A model generated the notes under the pieces. The model was given only the letters and a program-made list of their open reading frames with translations, was not told the origin of the DNA and ran no database searches. A DNA stretch of 64,000 bases from Setomelanomma holmii (Eukaryota > Ascomycota > Dothideomycetes > Pleosporales > Phaeosphaeriaceae). The DNA is taken from the NCBI GenBank assembly GCA_010015745.1, contig ML978226.1, positions 1-64,000 of the forward strand, in the 5' to 3' direction. The first letter of the stretch is position 1. Each line of letters starts with the position of its first letter. The position numbers were made by a program, and so were the translations under genes. Shown piece by piece: positions 10,042-22,600 of the stretch.

Positions 10042-11610
10042 CTAGCCCATGACCATGCCCTTGAGACCAGCCATGTCGCCCTCCTTGGCGGCAATTTCAA
10101 AGTATCCGTAGATGATAGTGACGGCCAAGAGAATCCCGGTTCCGCTGCCCAAAGCGCCCAGAAGATCGCTACCAACAGAGAGAGCACCAATACAGGCACC
10201 ACCGAAAGCAGCAGCCGTGGGAATGACACGCTTGAGCTCCTTGTACATGGACTCCTCACGGTGACCAGCCATCACGAGACCTTGTTCCTTGAGCTGCTTA
10301 GCGACATCGCGGGGAGACGATCCAGAGACCTCGATCCAGGTCTTCGAGAAGACGGCGCAAGCGACGAGCATGTAGACGATGAAGACTGCGGTCTTGAGCG
10401 GGTCTGAAAGCGCCTCGGTGATGCTCAGAGGAGGTGACCTAGTGCTTGTTAGAGCTGTTTGACTTAGATTCGATTCTGCAACGTACATGTAGTATGCGAC
10501 ACCGGAGGTAGCGAAGAGCTGGGCAGATCCCTCCTTGGGCTCCCACACTCCGAGAAGACGGACGAGGAGGTTGTCAGAAAAGCGGCTGTAGAGCATCTGG
10601 CTGATCAAGAAAACGTTGGAGGACAGAGCCGACTGCAGCATGATGGGCATGTTCGAGGTATAGAACAGGCGGACGGGGTACGAGCCACGGACACCACGCT
10701 GGCGAGCAGACTTGACTGGGATCTCGACGCGGAAGCCCTGGAGGTAGATGACAGCGCCGAAGACAATGACAGTCGAGATCAAGTTCATGACGTTGGGGAG
10801 GTTCTGGCGGTAGAAAGCCTCCTTGAGCGCAATGGTCTTGTTGGGCCAGGTGAAAAGCAAGTGGACAAGAGCAATGATGGCACCCTCGAATTCTGGGCCA
10901 CGACCGGTGTTGATGGTGGTGGGAGAGAACGCCTTCCACATAATGGACTCGCAGATGTTGGTAGCGATGAACAGCGAGATACCGCTGCCAAGGCCGTAGC
11001 CCTTTTGGAGAAGCTCGTCAAGGAGGATGACAATCAGGCCGGCGATGATGAGCTGGATGACGAGGAGAACGCAGATACCAGCGCCGAGGTCGGAAGGCTG
11101 TCCGTAGAGACCCGAGATGACAAAAACGACGGCCTGGCCGAAAGACAAGAGGATGGCGAGGAGCTTCTGCGCGGTCTGATAGAGCTCGCGATCGGACTTC
11201 AAGTCCAGGTTGACATCGATCAGGTGAGTTCCAGCGAGGAGCTGGAAGACCATGCCAGACGAGATGATTGGCGTGATACCCAATTCCATCAACGTTCCTC
11301 TGTTACTCGCCATCATCATACGCAGCCAGTAGAGCGGATCCGAGTTGTCAGACGACACAATGCCGTACAGAGGCATCTGGCTCATCACCAGGAAGACGAG
11401 GAGGGTGAGACCTGTCCATACTAGGCGGTTGTTGAAGGGCACCTTGCTCTCGGGTAGCGAGATCTCGGGCACGAGAGGGACGAAGGGCTTGACAAGATCG
11501 AGGAACCGTACTACACGCAATTGCTGTTAGTTGTGATTTCTATGGCTCCTGCTACGCAACAGAGCTATGCGGCGCAATTGCGCAGGCGACTTTGACTTAC
11601 GGCCGCTCAT
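10042..11610 (-). CDS. SEC61: Protein translocon subunit Sec61 alpha
   Basis: The pore subunit of the ER protein-conducting channel: 476 residues with about ten membrane segments. There are three exons on the minus strand. Exon 1 (11601-11610) is only ten bases and encodes MSG plus one base. Intron 11511-11600 follows. Exon 2 is 10487-11510, intron 10439-10486, and exon 3 10042-10438. With these joins the start reads MSGLRFLDLVKPF and the second junction gives YYMSPPL; reading through that intron in frame would add 16 spurious residues. Diagnostic blocks include SQMPLYGIVSSD, ASNRGTLMELGITPIISSGM (plug region), LLQKGYGLGSGISLFIATNI and the cytosolic-loop segment YLQGFRVEIPVKS. Length and domain order match fungal Sec61. 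It is a housekeeping gene and identification is secure. Confidence 0.97.
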
Positions 11611-12838
11611 GATTGCGATCTATGGCCCAGAGAGAAGAAGAGAGACAGAAGAAGTAAAGAGAAGCGGTTGCGATCGAGGCTGTTGATGGATGAGAGGGGG
11701 TGAAGTAGTTACTGCTTTCTCGACACGTTGCGGCGGTCCAAAATTGTGATCCGTGCGCGCACTTTCCGCTTTTGAGAGCTCGGTGGTCGGAGCTCCATCC
11801 CTGAGCTACCGTTCATTTCTCCATCTCCGCACCAAAGGCCACGCTGTCTTGACTCTGAACGGTTCGAAGCTTCCCGAACACGTTCACGAGCGTTTGCGAT
11901 GTGTCTTCTCACCTGTTCGTCATCATCGAGTTGACCTCGGGAGAGTTGAAGTTGGTACTCTGCGCGACCTGTTCAGCCAGCAACTTCACCCGTCGCACAC
12001 GAGGAAGCCTTGAAAAATCTCGAATTCGAATTTCGACAGATTTCGACGCAGTCTCGACTTTAGTACGAGATGAAACAAACGTGGAAGGTGGGGTTGTCGA
12101 GCATGTATGGTTTTCGTTGTTCATTGTTCCTGTCGTGCTTCATCATCGTCTTCTATGATTCTGGAACGAAATAGAGATGGACCGGGCACAAGCGCTGGAC
12201 TTCCTCTGTCGCCGGCGTGCTTGAGTTACCTTGGAGCTTTCGATGTCGAAGGTCTCTATTTCGAGATCCGATATTTAGGTCTCACAACGCCATACTTGTC
12301 GACGAGATCGCGGTATCTATGCGAAGAGCTACCAGCGAAGATGCGGTCTTATTGGTTATTGACATTTGCAAGCGTCTGGTGAAGGTGGCGCGCATCCCTG
12401 TCTTTTGCGAACGAATCATATCGTCGATTTGAGGCCGATCAGAGGCCCTTATTCGTCGAACTTTGTCACGGATGCGTGCCACCGCACTGTAAGCGAGTGC
12501 GAAGGATCCCTGTCTAGTATGCCTGTCATTGTCCACATCTGCTCTGGCCGAAGCCAGCAGTCATTTACATCGCACAAGAGATGCGAGTTTAGCATCGAAA
12601 GGCGAATGCGAAGGGATGCTCCAGTCCGACAGTCTGACGGCATTATCTTCTCCTCAAGATGGCTGTGTCTACGAAGGTGATAAAAGTACATAAGATGGGC
12701 TTCGTGCTATCAATGGTCTACACTACTGCTCGAGTTCCAGACATTGCACCGCCTTGAAGTATTATACCCTGTTACGACTCTCTAAACGCTCACACGAAAG
12801 CCCTTCCACTGCGCTCCAACTTACCAAATCCCATCACC
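11611..12838. promoter_or_regulatory. Divergent intergenic region, SEC61 / RTA1-like
   Basis: About 1.2 kb between two divergently transcribed genes. It must contain both promoters. The part next to SEC61 is rich in short pyrimidine tracts typical of fungal leaders. I see no TATA box that I would defend and no gene. Confidence 0.4.
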
Positions 12839-13797
12839 ATGGCGAACCCTCCCAGCTCCCCTGAGTTCGACTGGAAAATGTACCGCTACGTGCCGACACT
12901 GGTGGGAGCCATCATTGCTCTGATCATCTTCCTCATCATGGCGCTGCTGCACTTGTGGCAATACCTGAAGCTGCGAAAGTCCATCATCATCTACGTGGTC
13001 CTCGGCGCTCTCTGTACGTGCATGACTACTTTGCTCACGCAATAACGAAATACTGATAAAGTTGTCAGGCGAGGTCGGAGGCTTCGGCGCACGCATCAGC
13101 TCGCACTTCGACAACGAAGAGTGGGGCTCCTTCATTGTTCAAGGGGTACTCCTTCTCGTCGGCCCTCTCTTCTTCGCGGCAACCATCTACATGATGCTTG
13201 GTCGAACGATCAGGTCGGCTGGAGGAGAAGACATCTCCTTGATCAAGCCGAAGTGGTACACCCGGATCTTTGTCACCGTCGACATCACCACCCTCATCAT
13301 ACAAGGACTGGGTCAGTACTGCAGCGCTTCCATCACCAAGAACAATATGCTGACGGTATACAGGATCCAGTATTATGGGCACAATGAAGCTTAATCTCGC
13401 ACTCGCAGGCGAGAAGATTGTCATTGCTGGTCTGGCATTACAAGTCGCAACTTTCATCGTGTTCCTCGTCGCATCGATCGATTTCCATATTCGCATGAAC
13501 CGCAAGGCTGTGTCTAGTGCAACAGCGGTCGGAGACTGGAGGAAGATGCTTTGGATCCTCTATAGTGTGAGCGCACTGATCCTCTTGCGTTGCACCTTCC
13601 GCCTGATCGAGTACGCCATGGGGAATGCCGCATATCTCATTGCGCACGAGTGGACGTTATACACGTTCGACGCGGTGCCAATGTTCCTCGTGTTGGTGCT
13701 ATTGCTGGTGCTGCAGCCGTCCAAATACATGCCGGAGAAGTCAAGCAAACCAGCGGACTCGAGTGACGGTGAGACGGGGCTGGTGCAGGAGAAGTGA
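12839..13797 (+). CDS. RTA1-like lipid-exporter family membrane protein
   Basis: Three exons (12839-13013, 13069-13311, 13364-13797) give 283 residues. Both introns are GT-AG and join in phase: ALC-EVGGFGARI at the first, and QGLG-SSIMGT at the second, where family members keep a QG-x-GG segment. Seven hydrophobic helices can be counted, beginning with VGAIIALIIFLIMALL and including GVLLLVGPLFFAATIYMML and TLIIQGLG. The conserved charged block after helix five is present (LLRCTFRLIEYAMG). This fungus-specific family (yeast Rta1, Rsb1) sits in plasma or internal membranes and is linked to sphingoid-base export and resistance to aminocholesterol or azole-type compounds. The actual substrate here is unknown. 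The C-terminal tail is hydrophilic and probably cytosolic. Confidence 0.9.
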
Positions 13798-14189
13798 GGG
13801 TGCTGAATGGCTAGGTCGTTCTGTACTTTATTCATACACCGATGATCAACTGAATATCCCCAGGCTTTGAGTTCGGCTCAAACGTTTCCCGATGCATTAT
13901 ACTGAGCGACGACTGCATATGGCAAGGCTTGCAGACGTGCGACACTGCCACAGCCTTTGTCAAAATACCTACGCGCGTATGTTCTTTAACCAGAGATGCT
14001 GCACGAATGAGAGCAACGGAACCGCTGATGACGTAATGACTTTTTCGAAGGATCTGGTTTAGTGTGGCTGTGGAGGTGCCAAACATCGCACTGGTTGCCT
14101 GACGAATAGCTCCATAGCTATAGCACCACCACAACCATGAATCAGACGTGCAGTGCTTCAGGCAGCGATAGGCACAACTCGTCATCGTT
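13798..14189. other. Intergenic
   Basis: This is the 3' region of the RTA1-like gene and the promoter of the Zn2Cys6 regulator. I see nothing else in it. Confidence 0.4.
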
Positions 14190-15797
14190 ATGGTACGCCG
14201 CAGTGCAGGATTCGTTGCCAAGAAAGCACATCGCAAGTCTCGAGGCGGCTGTCTGACTTGCAAACGCAAGAAAGTCAAGGTAGGTGCGATAACGCTCCAG
14301 GCACCACGATTGCATGCTAAGGTGAAGTAGTGTGATGAAGGCCAGCGGACCTGTGGATACTGTCTCCTGAGGAAACTGAGCTGCGAATACAACCAGGAAC
14401 CACCATCACGATCAAGTGGCTCCAGCAACACTGCTTGTTCCAGCCATGATGGGTCGCCAGGACCCACTACCACAACCTCAGAAGTCGACTTCAACGACAC
14501 TAATTATCCTATGACCAGCTGGATGGTACCAGCATGCCCGGCATCGATCGGTCTTCTCAGTCACGAGGAATATGAACTGCTGAATCACTACAAGGCATTC
14601 ACTTGGGAGACGTTTGCGATTCGTGGGGATTCGACCACGCGTGCTCTGCACCGCGATCTCGTTCCACAAATGAGCATATCAAACTCACATCTTTTATATG
14701 CGTTGCTAAGCCTCGCCGCCAGTCGCCGCAATCGTCTTCAGCCCTCAAAAACATCCGAGAACCAAGCTCTCATCTATCGTCAGAAGACATTCGAAGCGTA
14801 TACGAAGGAACTGCAGAATATCACCAACGACAACTACGAGCCCATCGTCGTCACTGGCACATTCTTACTGGCCTTGATCCCAGCACCTGCCTTCGATGCC
14901 CCAGACGAGGAGCATGTGCATTGGTTGTACACTCTTCTCAAGATGGCCGAAGGCCTTCGAATCCTTGCATCACTGAGATGGGGTCAGGGGATCGAGAAAC
15001 TCTCCATCTACCCGATCATATGCCGCGAGCTTCGCACCCTACCTCCTCCACCCATCATTCCCACTCCGGACAAGCCATCCCTACATACGCCCCCAGGCCC
15101 ACTAGGATCAACCCCAGAACATCCCAACCCACCTTCAACCTACGATTCGCCGCTTTCTCACATTTTGCCCTTCGGCAGCTTCGTCTTCCTCCCGCCAACC
15201 CTAATGTCTCTACTCGAAACCACCATGAATCCCCCGGCCTCGGGACCGCTAGACCTGGACCGCAACACACTCGTCCCCGTCTTCCACGCATTGTCACCGA
15301 TCTTCTTGTCATTATACTACTATCACCTCAATCCGGACTTCAACGTCAGATGCTTCGTCTTCACATCCTTCCTCATGCCCGACTTCCTCGCCCTAGTCAA
15401 TGCGCGCGAGACACGCGCTCTCACACTGGTGACTTGGTGGTTTGCGCTCGCCGCTCTTGTACCCGCAGGATGGTGGGGCGGCAAGCGCTCAGGCATCGTT
15501 GTCGACGCATTGGCCAGCGTGATCAAGAAGTCGGGCGACACGCGCTTCACTGATACATTTGAGGGTGCAGTGAAGCTAGTCAGGATGTTTGAAGACTATG
15601 GTAGGGAGATGGCTGCTGCGAGTATCTTCGAGGGCTGGGAGGGTGTGCATTGGGAAGATGGGCCAAGGAAGGCGGAGGAGTGGGAGGCTGGATTAATGGC
15701 GGATTTGGATTTCGAGATTGGTTTGGGTGGACTGGATATTGGGCTTGATCAGCCGGCACGAAGTCCTACGAGGATCTTTGCGGGGTCGACTAGATGA
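14190..15797 (+). CDS. Zn2Cys6 transcription factor
   Basis: A 518-residue regulator in two exons (14190-14279 and 14331-15797; intron 14280-14330 with a GCTAAG branch). The intron falls inside the zinc cluster, so a model that begins after it would miss the DNA-binding domain. The spliced finger starts GGCLTCKRKKVKCDEGQ, with Cys at residues 22, 25, 32, 39, 42 and 49 in the canonical CX2CX6CX6CX2CX6C spacing. A short Ser/Thr-rich linker follows. Next comes a long helical region of the fungal Zn2Cys6 C-terminal type (MSISNSHLLYALLSLAASRR, then YRQKTFEAYTKELQN). Residues about 180-215 form a proline-rich insert. Targets are not evident. Its closest neighbours are the RTA1-like exporter and a GNAT enzyme, which could be co-regulated, but this is only positional inference. 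Confidence 0.92.
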
Positions 15798-15906
15798 TGC
15801 GTGCGATGGTATAGGGGGTGTCGTAGGCGTTTTGAGGTATCGTTGCTGGAGCAGAGCACCGCGGCAACCTTCAACATAGCATTTCACGAACATGTCTTCC
15901 TATGGA

Positions 15907-16772
15907 CTATTGACCTATCTCAGGCGTCGTACCCGCTGCGTGCACAGCAGGCCTCGTTGTCGCTGTCGCTCCAGCACTCTCCCCAACCACCGCACCCCTC
16001 GGCTTCCTAACCATACAATACAACATAACCGCATCTTTCTCTCCCTCTCCATCCCTGCACTCCATCTCCTTGACAAGCTCAAACCCAAACTTCTCATATA
16101 TAGGCACATTCGGCACCTTCCTACTACTCTCCAAATAGCACTCCACGCCCTCCTCATCCGCCATCTTCAGCACTTCCTCCATCAGCGCCCTCCCCACCCC
16201 CTGCCCCTGCGCCTCCGGCAGCACAGTAACAATATTACAAAAATGGTACCCCTTATCGCTCGTCCACAGCGCGCCTTGGGCTTCTGCTTGTCGTGCCTTC
16301 CAGATCCAGTACCGCTTTGTGCTTAGCCCGCCGCGGCCGTAGCGCAGGTTCATCAGGCCCTGGTTGAACCACAGGTACCAATATGAGAGGTATAAGGCCC
16401 AGGATTCGGGTTGTGAAGGTGGGTGCGGTGGAAGCCACATTGCGCAGCCGAGGATTTTGGTGGGGTTGGTGGTACTGCGCGCGACGTGGAAGAGGCCGTG
16501 TTGGATGCCCCAGTGGCAGCGGAGGGTGAGGGAGACGCGGTTGCGGGTTAGGGAGATCTGGGGGGAAGAGAGTTAGTTGTGTGTCCGAGAGACGGTCAGA
16601 TGAAAGGGTGGTCTTGTCTCTCTTCGACTGTAATCGCTAGAATGTGGTGAATTACCTTTGACCGGTCTGGATATATCCATTGATTGTACGGGTCTTCGGC
16701 GAAAGCTTGTTGTATCGTGTCTATCGCGCCATCAATGTCGGCTTCGGTCATACGACTGACTTGGATAGACAT
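15907..16772 (-). CDS. GNAT-family N-acetyltransferase
   Basis: Two exons on the minus strand (16656-16772 and 15907-16557; intron 16558-16655) encode 255 residues starting MSIQVSRMTEADIDGAIDTI. The acetyl-CoA pyrophosphate-binding motif A is complete: CNIVTVLPEAQGQGVGRALM contains the Q/R-x-x-G-x-G signature. The motif B region IYEKFGFELV follows. The layout matches the fungal acyltransferase family with a long Trp-rich insert between beta-2 and motif A (WALYLSYWYLWFNQG). The acceptor is unknown. The gene converges on the Zn2Cys6 gene with only about 110 bases between their stops. The C-terminus (after VRKPRG) is low complexity and poorly conserved in appearance. Confidence 0.92.
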
Positions 16773-17220
16773 GGTGAAGCTCTTTCCACTGAAAGTCGAA
16801 GTCAGGCAAGATGTTGAAGCTTTTCGTCTGAAGTCTGATGGAACGGAGCTCTTTGATACAGGTGCGCGCTTGTGCTTGTGCTTGCGCTGGGCTTTCAGGG
16901 CGGCAGAGGGTGAAGATTCTTCAGCTCTCGTATTGAAACCGGATCGCAGTGAGATTTTGCCATGGTGTCTGCGGGGAAGACGTGACTTAGCTCTTCTGTC
17001 GTGAGGCTGGTCGGCATGGACGTATCCATTCGAGATAACGCTAAGAGAGGGGCAAGTGCAGGCGGGGCTTGACTAGAAGGGATAGTCCAGACGAGCACGT
17101 CTTCCATCCAATCTTTGCCCTGCACGTCCTGCTGCGTCTAAGCCTCCGCCTCGTAGACAGCTTCAGCCTATTCACGATGCCTGGCCGCCGTACTCCCAAG
17201 GCGATACTGCCCTCCGCATC
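16773..17220. promoter_or_regulatory. Divergent intergenic region, GNAT / CBM-kinase
   Basis: About 450 bases between divergent gene starts. I see no defendable motif. An alternative upstream ATG at 17178 is in a different frame from the CBM. Confidence 0.35.
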
Positions 17221-19168
17221 ATGTCGTCCCGCATCGAAATGCCTGATCCGCCGGGGTTCAGGCTGAGGGCTGAGACAACGAATATCGTAACGCACACGGA
17301 CACTGACAAATACACATTCATTTGGGACCACTCAGCAAACGAAGTCTATGTTACAGGCACCTTTGATGATTGGCAGAAAACTATCAAGCTCGAGTTGAAG
17401 GGCGGACTCTTCAAGAAAACGGTGCGATTGCCTAAAATCGACACTCAGTTCAAGTTCGTCGTTGATGGTGATCAATCCATCTCTGCGAACAGAGAGTGAT
17501 GCAAACGGAAACGTCAACAATGTACTCTCTTCCGGTAAATTCTCCATGTCTCGATGGGGATCGATAAGAAATAATGCTGCTGAACGTGCGAGAAGAGAAA
17601 GCCAATTCAAGAGTGCTGGTGGAGGGAAGAAGGCCGGAGCGAAGCTGAGTGCTGAGGAAGAGGATACGAGTAGAGAAGAGTCAATAGAGAGACGTATCGA
17701 GCGTATCAAAGCTCGAGTCTCTAAGCTAACAGCAAGTGATTCTGTCGATTCTAGTCGGCCGTCTATGACTCAGGAGAACGACCTGCTGGGTATCGGAAAC
17801 GTCTTGCTGCTCTCCAGTATACCCTCGGTGAAAGAGGAAACCCAGGTGGGAACGGGGATGACCACACCTGGGGGCCCTGCGGCTAGAGATCAAATAAACA
17901 AAATATGGAACCCATTGTCGGACGGGAGATTGAGGCGTATTCTGTCGAACACACGCAATGACAATGCTGCTAAAATCTTCAAGCAGCATGGCGTCTCGGA
18001 TCTGTGGTTACCGATACCGAAACAAACGCTACAAAAGCTCCTTCCAGATAAGAACAAAAGAGCGGCTTTTCTCCACGCCCAAAACGACATCCTAGATACA
18101 AACATCCGGCTAAGGAGCCTACAAGACCCCCACGCCACCCACACTATCTCCCACTCTGCCATTGAAGACGATGAAGATCTGCTCATGGAGCACAAGATGC
18201 TGGGAGAGGGCGCCTACGGTACAGTAGAAGAAGTTTCAGTCATTCATGGCAACGATCATGTTCGCTTGGTACGAAAACGAATGGGACGACCTAAACCTCT
18301 AAATTCTCAGAAGCGAGTCATGACCGCCTTCGCTCGAGAGATCAATGTCATGCGACAAGTGGAACACCAGCATTGCGTCAACTTCCTTGGAAGTTATACA
18401 GACTTCGATCATGTCAACATTCTCTCTTCGCCCATTGCGGATATGGACCTTGCTACTTTCTTGGATCGACCCATCGGCATTGAGCAGCGTAAGCTCTTGT
18501 ACAGAGGCATTAGTTGTTTGTGCAATGCTTTAAACTACTTGCATCAGAACAACATCCGACACGAAGATCTGAAACCACAAAATGTGCTCATACATGGCGA
18601 CAATATTCTACTGACCGACTTCGGCTTTAGTCTTGACTTCTCGGATGATTCCATCTCGACTACGACGGAACTACCATCTGCATGGACGATCAGATACTCT
18701 GCGCCAGAGGTACTCAATTTCGAGCCCCGTAATAGAGCTACAGACAACTTCTCTCTGGGGTGCGTGCTCAACGAGATGATCTCGGGCATCTACAGCCACA
18801 CACTGTTGGACGTCAAGGCACATTGGCAAAACACCGGCACTGGCCAGTCTAGTTATGCACGGAATCCGGATGCGACGCATACGTGGACAACGCTGCGTTT
18901 GAGATCGGCTGGCCGAATGCCAGAAGGGCCAAGACTTCGATCCCTGTGCGAATGCGTTCCCTTGGTGCTCGATTTCAACCGCATGCATCGGCCAACAAGT
19001 CAACAGGTCGTCCAAAGGCTGTCAGACATCAGTGTACTTCTTACAAAGGACCAAGACAATATCACTGCGTGTTGCGAGGGTTCTATGCCATGCATAGGCC
19101 TGGCGAGCCTCAAGGTACCTGAAGGTAATGCGTTTCGCCTTGCCGATCGAAAACCACCTCCGCAGTGA
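17221..19168 (+). pseudogene. AMPK-type glycogen-binding module fused to a protein kinase, frameshifted
   Basis: The ATG at 17221 opens a CBM48/AMPK1_CBM domain with its hallmark YTFIWDHSANEVYVTGTFDDW and FKFVVDG. Straight after VVDG (17466-17472) the frame shifts. Coding continues in the next frame as INPSLRTESDANGNVNNVLS, the expected tail of this module, so a few bases seem to be lost; the gap is too short for an intron. A basic, charged linker (ERRIERIKARVSKL) follows, then a kinase domain from about 18190. It has glycine loop GEGAYGTVEEV, a Lys in LVRKRM, helix-C Glu in FAREINVM, catalytic loop HEDLKPQN (Arg of HRD replaced by Glu), DFGFS and an APE-like SAPEV. All catalytic residues survive. 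Either this is one broken fusion gene, or the kinase is still made from a later start such as 17462. Confidence 0.7.
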
Positions 19169-19670
19169 GCTCGGAAAATTCTTGCACCCATGGCATTATG
19201 GAGGATGGTCATACGAGCTACGTGACTTCGGCTGGAATCTCATTGCGGCAGTTGACCACATCGTTGAGCCAGGTAATCCCAAGATTGAAGCAGTCTGCAA
19301 CAGGATCTAGGAGGAGGCCTGCAGAACTGGATCCACAAGGCAATTCTGGACCACTAGTCGCGAAGGAGGGCGCACAATTGGAACGCCAGACGCAATCATG
19401 CAAGCACAGATCAGTGCGAAGATGCACTCGCTGAAGCACGTGGTCTTCATCAGGAAGCTCTTTGATATCAACGTCCGGAGACAAGGGACTTCTGTAGAGG
19501 ACGCTCAATGGCAGTGGCGTACCGTCCAGATCACCCTCCTACCAATTTGCCTTGCGTGTTCACCACTCTATGGGGCCTTTTTTTGGATGCTCTCGTGGAA
19601 TGACCGTCAAACTGTCTCTCCTAGCGGACCACAGGATGACATACTGATAGATCTGACGATCCTGGAATGA
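19128..19670 (+). pseudogene. Coding remnant downstream of the kinase, in another frame
   Basis: One reading frame stays open with coding-like composition from 19128 to 19670 except for a TAG at 19308-19310. Before it comes a Trp-rich segment (HPWHYGGWSYELRDFGWNL, then VEPGNPKIEAVCNRI). After it come GSTRQFWTTSREGGRTIG and MHSLKHVVFIRKLFDINVRR, ending in a hydrophobic stretch (LLPICLACSPLYGAFFWM). The stop fits a CAG to TAG change in a helical run. It overlaps the last codons of the kinase frame, so it may be the kinase gene's displaced C-terminus or a separate degraded gene. I do not recognise the family. Confidence 0.45.
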
Positions 19671-22600
19671 TGTAACGATCAATCCGCAAGCCTCATCTCA
19701 CCGCATTCTGGGATATCTCCAATCGTCGCTACATCAACAACGATAATCACAATGTGGCTAGTACAGGTTGTTGTCTCATCTCATATACAAGCCACACGGT
19801 GTATACCCTAAGCTTCTCGTTCATGCATCGTTGGCAAAGTTCAATCTTATGACGCGTACAGCCTGACCAAAAGACCAGTGTAACGGTTTCGAGCCAAATG
19901 AGAATACTACTTACACATATACCTCTTGCAATGAGCCAAGCGGGAGGTTCTCAGGCCTGCCACCATAATCGAAGGTTAAGTCAACAAGGTATCGTAGGCC
20001 TCATACATCCTGTACATTAAATCGTGAGAGTATCGAAAGGACCTTTGAGAATTTCGCATCGCACCGAAAATGTACGGAATTACCACGACACCTGCATGTC
20101 TTAATCAAGAGGACTAAGTCAGAGCGCTTCTCGTACTGGGCTGTTCGTGACACTTGACGGCATGCAACATCATTGTGTAGGCTCATATAGTGATGACGCC
20201 GACCGCACTTCACACCGTGCGATATTGCTCCTAAAGCGACTCACAAAATGCGCATACTAAGAGCTAAAATCTCACGTTCGATAAATACTACTTTGAAAAA
20301 TCCAGATCAAGAAGGTGATCGAATCAGAAACGACTGCATTTTTCAAGAGACAAGTGAAGCGTCATGATGCTGGACGAACGTGAGTAGGCTTCTAAGTGGG
20401 AGCTCCATTATATCAACTCATCTCACTTCTCCCTACGAGATTTGCTCTTAGCCTTCACTACTGCTATTGCGTCAGTGACCAAAGATGCAGGATCTCGATA
20501 TGTTGGTCGCCAGAACAAATGCGCAGCTTCCATACCCCACTTCAGAGCCTTCGTCATCATGATCGACACCCATCCGTCCCGACCGATGACATCTTTCCGC
20601 ATACTCGCATATCGGGAGCGCGCGGGACATAAGTTCGCTTGACACAATTATGCCTGCCATGCTGTGGCGTTATTCTGCCGGCCTGATATCACAAGCAGCC
20701 GCGCTTGGAGGGTGGATCGTGAGATGCCCTGCAGCTATTTAGTTCGAAGGGAGTTGCGATCAGTCGTCCCTCAGCCTGTGCCGCTTGGCAAAAGGGACCG
20801 TTGTGAAGCAGTCATGCTGATCTGTTGTAACGTCGTCTTCGGAATATGATTTGGTGGGGCACTATCCCGACCAAAACCTCTGCTATTATGAAGATCTGTT
20901 GCGCACCACCTTTAGGAGACGGATTTGTAGTCTACATAAGCTCCTGGCTAAGGCTGTGTGTTGCGAGGCTCTGTGATCGACAAATCCAGCAGACGCTGTC
21001 ATGATCGGCGTGCATACAGCATTGCGACTAGCTGAGACCCTCGGTGTAATCCATCCGTAAGGCTTCGGGATAATCGCCGAGGATGTTGGCCTTGCCAGAA
21101 TCAGGCAGTGACGATCGAGTGCTGCATTGTCGCATGTAAAAACGACGGAGGTGCTACCGGCAAGTAGTTGAGGGGAAAAAGTGTAAGCTCATGCAGAGCA
21201 AAGAACGTGTGAGGGACTGCCGGGATCATTGCTCGACGGAGCGAACGAACCCCCGAGGTCCCGCCAAAAGTTGTGTGACACTTGGGGGTTTAGGCAACTG
21301 GCGCAAAAGACAACCGAAGAGCCACGAAAGCAAGTTAATGTGGGTGTGCCGATCTTGTGGTGATGATCTCAAGAGCCTCTCATAAGGTCTGCCGCGTCCA
21401 GACTGTTCATATGACGGAAGATACGGCTGCAGGGTTCGCCCCGCCTGATTTCATCTCGAAGGAGTGTGCGTCCACAAGGCAAGGTCAACCGTGCCACTTA
21501 GATGTGCGTGTATGCGTCTCGTAGGCGAGCAGCAGTCGACCAAAAGTGGGACTATTGGGCACCAAGGGTTGAAAATGCGAGTGCGAACAGGAAAAGCGGA
21601 GAAAGAGGAAGGCAGATGAGAGGTGAAACAGCTCTGAGAAGAAAGGAACCTTGCACAGCCATCTGGGAGCGGTCTATCTGGCGTCAGGCAGGGTGTTGCG
21701 GTCTTTGAGGGTGATCGTTTCCTTGGAGGGGTAACGATGCATGTGTCGCTAGCCCCTCAGGCGCGACAGCACACAGTGTGATTGACGAGAGTCATGCCAG
21801 GCCGTGGTCATCAGACATGCTGATGGAAGTTGTGATCGTGGCTGCTCGGGCAATTAGATGTGCTGTATTGTACATTGCGAAGCAATCGGATCGTGTCTCA
21901 GCCAAAAATAGGCGCTCAATATACTGGGCAACGTATGTAGCCACGAGCCATGCGGGCACGACTGGTTTCTGCGCGTATTTGCAGGCGAATGAAGGGCCGT
22001 CGGAAGGTTGGTCAATTGTGGATGGTTTAGCAGGATCGCCGCGTCAGCCCATTGTGATGATTTAGCCTAGAGTGCAACCATGAGTGAGACGATAGGCGAT
22101 TTGTCGATCTGTGACCTGGAAGAATTGCTTGCGCATTGCATCGTACAGCGGACAGATTCCGTCGTCATACATTTGGTGGGACGAATCCATGGAAGAGATG
22201 TCGCCGGCCGTCAGCGCCTCAATTGGAGCCTAAAGGGGGTTGGTTTTGGACCAGCATACGACAACCTCTCACTTGCCAACCGCTATCCTTGGTGACACCG
22301 AGCCTGGTGTCGGTCTTGACATATCGTGTAATGTAACGACCTATGTGCATGGCAGCTTGACCTAAGCGGGTACCAAGCCGCGTCTGACGAGGCCGACGAC
22401 GATTGAAGTATAGGAGTCGACTAGGGGACGAGCATGTTCACGACCCCAAAGCCGTTAAAGCGGAGTCCAATTTCCATATCGATGAAGAGTATTATTACTA
22501 TAGTACAAGCGACTGACCGGTGTTGTAACTAAAACAAGTAAGCACAATGTAGCTGACATGGTCCGACCTCGGGGTTATCAGCGTGATGACTGAGAAACCT

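Noticed and set aside
8971..16772. Secondary-metabolite cluster (methyltransferase, RTA1-like exporter, Zn2Cys6 regulator, GNAT)
   Set aside because: Suggestive gene types, but there is no backbone synthase and SEC61, a core housekeeping gene, sits in the middle.
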